Part shown: positions 4,960-6,079 of the stretch, piece by piece | How the letters are laid out: each line of letters starts with the position of its first letter | Position numbering within the stretch: position 1 is the first letter of the stretch | Origin: CAYSHJ01 sp964589725 | GTDB taxonomy: Bacteria > Planctomycetota > Planctomycetia > Planctomycetales > Planctomycetaceae | Direction: 5' to 3' | Length of the DNA stretch: 6,079 nucleotides | Assembly (NCBI GenBank): GCA_964589725.1 | Contig: CAZPUJ010000514.1 | Coordinates: 1 to 6,079 of the forward strand | Position numbers and translations under genes: made by a program | Notes under the pieces: generated by a model | Database searches by the model: none | Told to the model about the DNA's origin: nothing | Seen by the model: only the letters and a program-made list of their open reading frames with translations

Positions 4960-6079
4960 TTGCCGCGCAACACGGACGTTGATGACGAAGATCGAGATCG
5001 CCTTTCGAAAGATGCGGATCAGGTGGCTAAGAACGGCAGCGGCTCGGCGGACGACGGCCAGTTGCAGTATGTCTCGATCAGCCAAGAGACTCGCCGACGA
5101 TACCTTAACTACGCGATGTCGGTGATCATGTCGCGCGCGTTGCCCGACGTCCGCGACGGGCTGAAGCCGGTGCAGCGACGCATCCTGTACGTCATGTTCG
5201 AGGAGTTGCGGTTGTTGTCGGGGTCGAAGCCGAGGAAGTGCGCGGGAATCATCGGCGAGACGCTGGCGAATTATCACCCACACGGCGACATCGCGGTGTA
5301 CGAAGCTCTCGTTCGCATGGCCCAAGATTTCACGATGCGCTCGCCGCTCGTGGACGGGCAGGGGAACTTCGGTTCGATCATGGGCCTGCCGGCCGCTCAT
5401 CACCGATACACCGAAGCCCGGTTGACCGCGATTGCCGAACAGCTCATGAACGAGCTGCGGTTCGACACGGTCGAGATGCGGCCGAATTATGACGCTCGCA
5501 AGCAAGAGCCGGTTGTGTTGCCAGCGCGGTATCCGAATTTGCTGGCCAACGGCGTGTCAGGCATCGCCGTCGGCATGGCGACGAACATCCCGCCGCATAA
5601 CCTCGGAGAGCTGATTCGCGGCTGCCTGTACCTGATCGACAGCGAGACGGAGGTCACGGTCGCACAAGTCATGAAATACATCAAAGGCCCCGACTTCCCG
5701 CTGGGTGGCCGCATCGTCTCCGATCGAACGGCGCTTCGGTTGATGTACGAAGAGGGCCGCGGTTCGATCAAAGTCCGCGGTGAGTGGAAGTTCGACAAAG
5801 AGAGGCGTCATGAAGTCGCGAATCGTATCGTCATCCACACGATTCCCTACGGCGTCGATACTGGCACGTTGATGGCCGAACTGGGCGAGATCGTCAACAG
5901 CCGCAAGCTGCCGCAATTGCTCGAAGCCAACGACGAGACGAATGAAAAGCTCGGACTGCGCGTCGTGCTGGAATTGAAAAAGGAGGCCGATCCGGAAATG
6001 GTCATGGCGTACCTCTTCAAGCATTCGTCGCTCGAACAAAACTTCGCGTACAACGCCACGTGCCTCGTCCCTGACGAGC
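4960..6079 (+). CDS. gyrA: DNA gyrase A / topoisomerase IV A subunit, 3' partial
   Basis: This gene encodes the breakage-reunion subunit of a type IIA topoisomerase, which cuts and rejoins both DNA strands together with the ATPase B subunit. Some 373 codons are present, and the 3' end lies beyond the window. After an acidic N-terminal extension of about 36 residues come the hallmark blocks: YAMSVIMSRALPDVRDGLKP (51-70), QRRILY, YHPHGD (105-110), LVDGQGNFGS (130-139), catalytic Arg149-Tyr150 in RYTEARL, and GIAVGMATNIPPHNLGE. In the quinolone-resistance region, Ile111 and Glu115 occupy the places of E. coli Ser83 and Asp87. The usual DGDSAAAMRYTE is replaced by MGLPAAHHRYTE. The C-terminal domain with the GyrA box, which separates gyrase from topoisomerase IV, is not visible, so the symbol is provisional. 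No gyrB is adjacent in the window. Confidence 0.9.
   Translation, partial: MPRNTDVDDEDRDRLSKDADQVAKNGSGSADDGQLQYVSISQETRRRYLNYAMSVIMSRALPDVRDGLKPVQRRILYVMFEELRLLSGSKPRKCAGIIGETLANYHPHGDIAVYEALVRMAQDFTMRSPLVDGQGNFGSIMGLPAAHHRYTEARLTAIAEQLMNELRFDTVEMRPNYDARKQEPVVLPARYPNLLANGVSGIAVGMATNIPPHNLGELIRGCLYLIDSETEVTVAQVMKYIKGPDFPLGGRIVSDRTALRLMYEEGRGSIKVRGEWKFDKERRHEVANRIVIHTIPYGVDTGTLMAELGEIVNSRKLPQLLEANDETNEKLGLRVVLELKKEADPEMVMAYLFKHSSLEQNFAYNATCLVPDE

Noticed and set aside
4879..5505. Minus-strand open frame of 208 codons opposite the topoisomerase gene
   Set aside because: The plus-strand frame carries unmistakable GyrA/ParC motifs throughout; the minus frame has none.

Overview
The window looks like chromosomal DNA from a member of the Planctomycetota. 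The evidence is a remnant of a PSCyt1/DUF1549/DUF1553 protein (a family greatly expanded in that phylum), a run of exported Cys-, Pro- and Tyr-rich proteins of a kind that fits the proteinaceous walls reported for planctomycetes, and a GC-rich background dotted with AT-rich heptamer repeats and small palindromic repeats. Assignment below phylum is not possible by eye.

Layout. Everything from about 138 to 4416 is read on the minus strand; only the last gene is on the plus strand. In minus-strand reading order there is (1) a long leader (4417-4817) with direct repeats and stem-loops; (2) a 167-aa exported protein (3913-4416); (3) an inverted array of GATTTTT-type heptamers (3822-3898); (4) a 320-aa exported protein with 23 cysteines after its signal peptide (2803-3765); (5) a 256-aa exported protein with a Cys-rich head and Pro-rich tail (1959-2729); (6) a two-armed palindromic repeat (1848-1923); (7) a decayed PSCyt1-DUF1549-DUF1553 gene (138-1702), broken by two internal deletions that each change the frame; and (8) a small tandem/inverted repeat at the window edge. 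On the plus strand, after a second copy of the palindromic repeat (4818-4909), a type IIA topoisomerase A subunit gene (GyrA/ParC family) starts with TTG at 4960 and runs off the window end.

How they may work together. The three exported proteins share direction, close spacing and cleavable signal peptides, so they may be co-expressed cell-envelope or surface components; I do not recognise any of them as a named family. The broken cytochrome-type gene is probably non-functional. The topoisomerase gene is unrelated housekeeping, with an Ile at the main quinolone-resistance position.

The most interesting non-coding signal is the palindromic repeat. Its four half-arms differ in sequence, but the differences are compensatory, so a hairpin is kept in each arm. 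No CRISPR array, tRNA, rRNA, transposase or defence system was seen.
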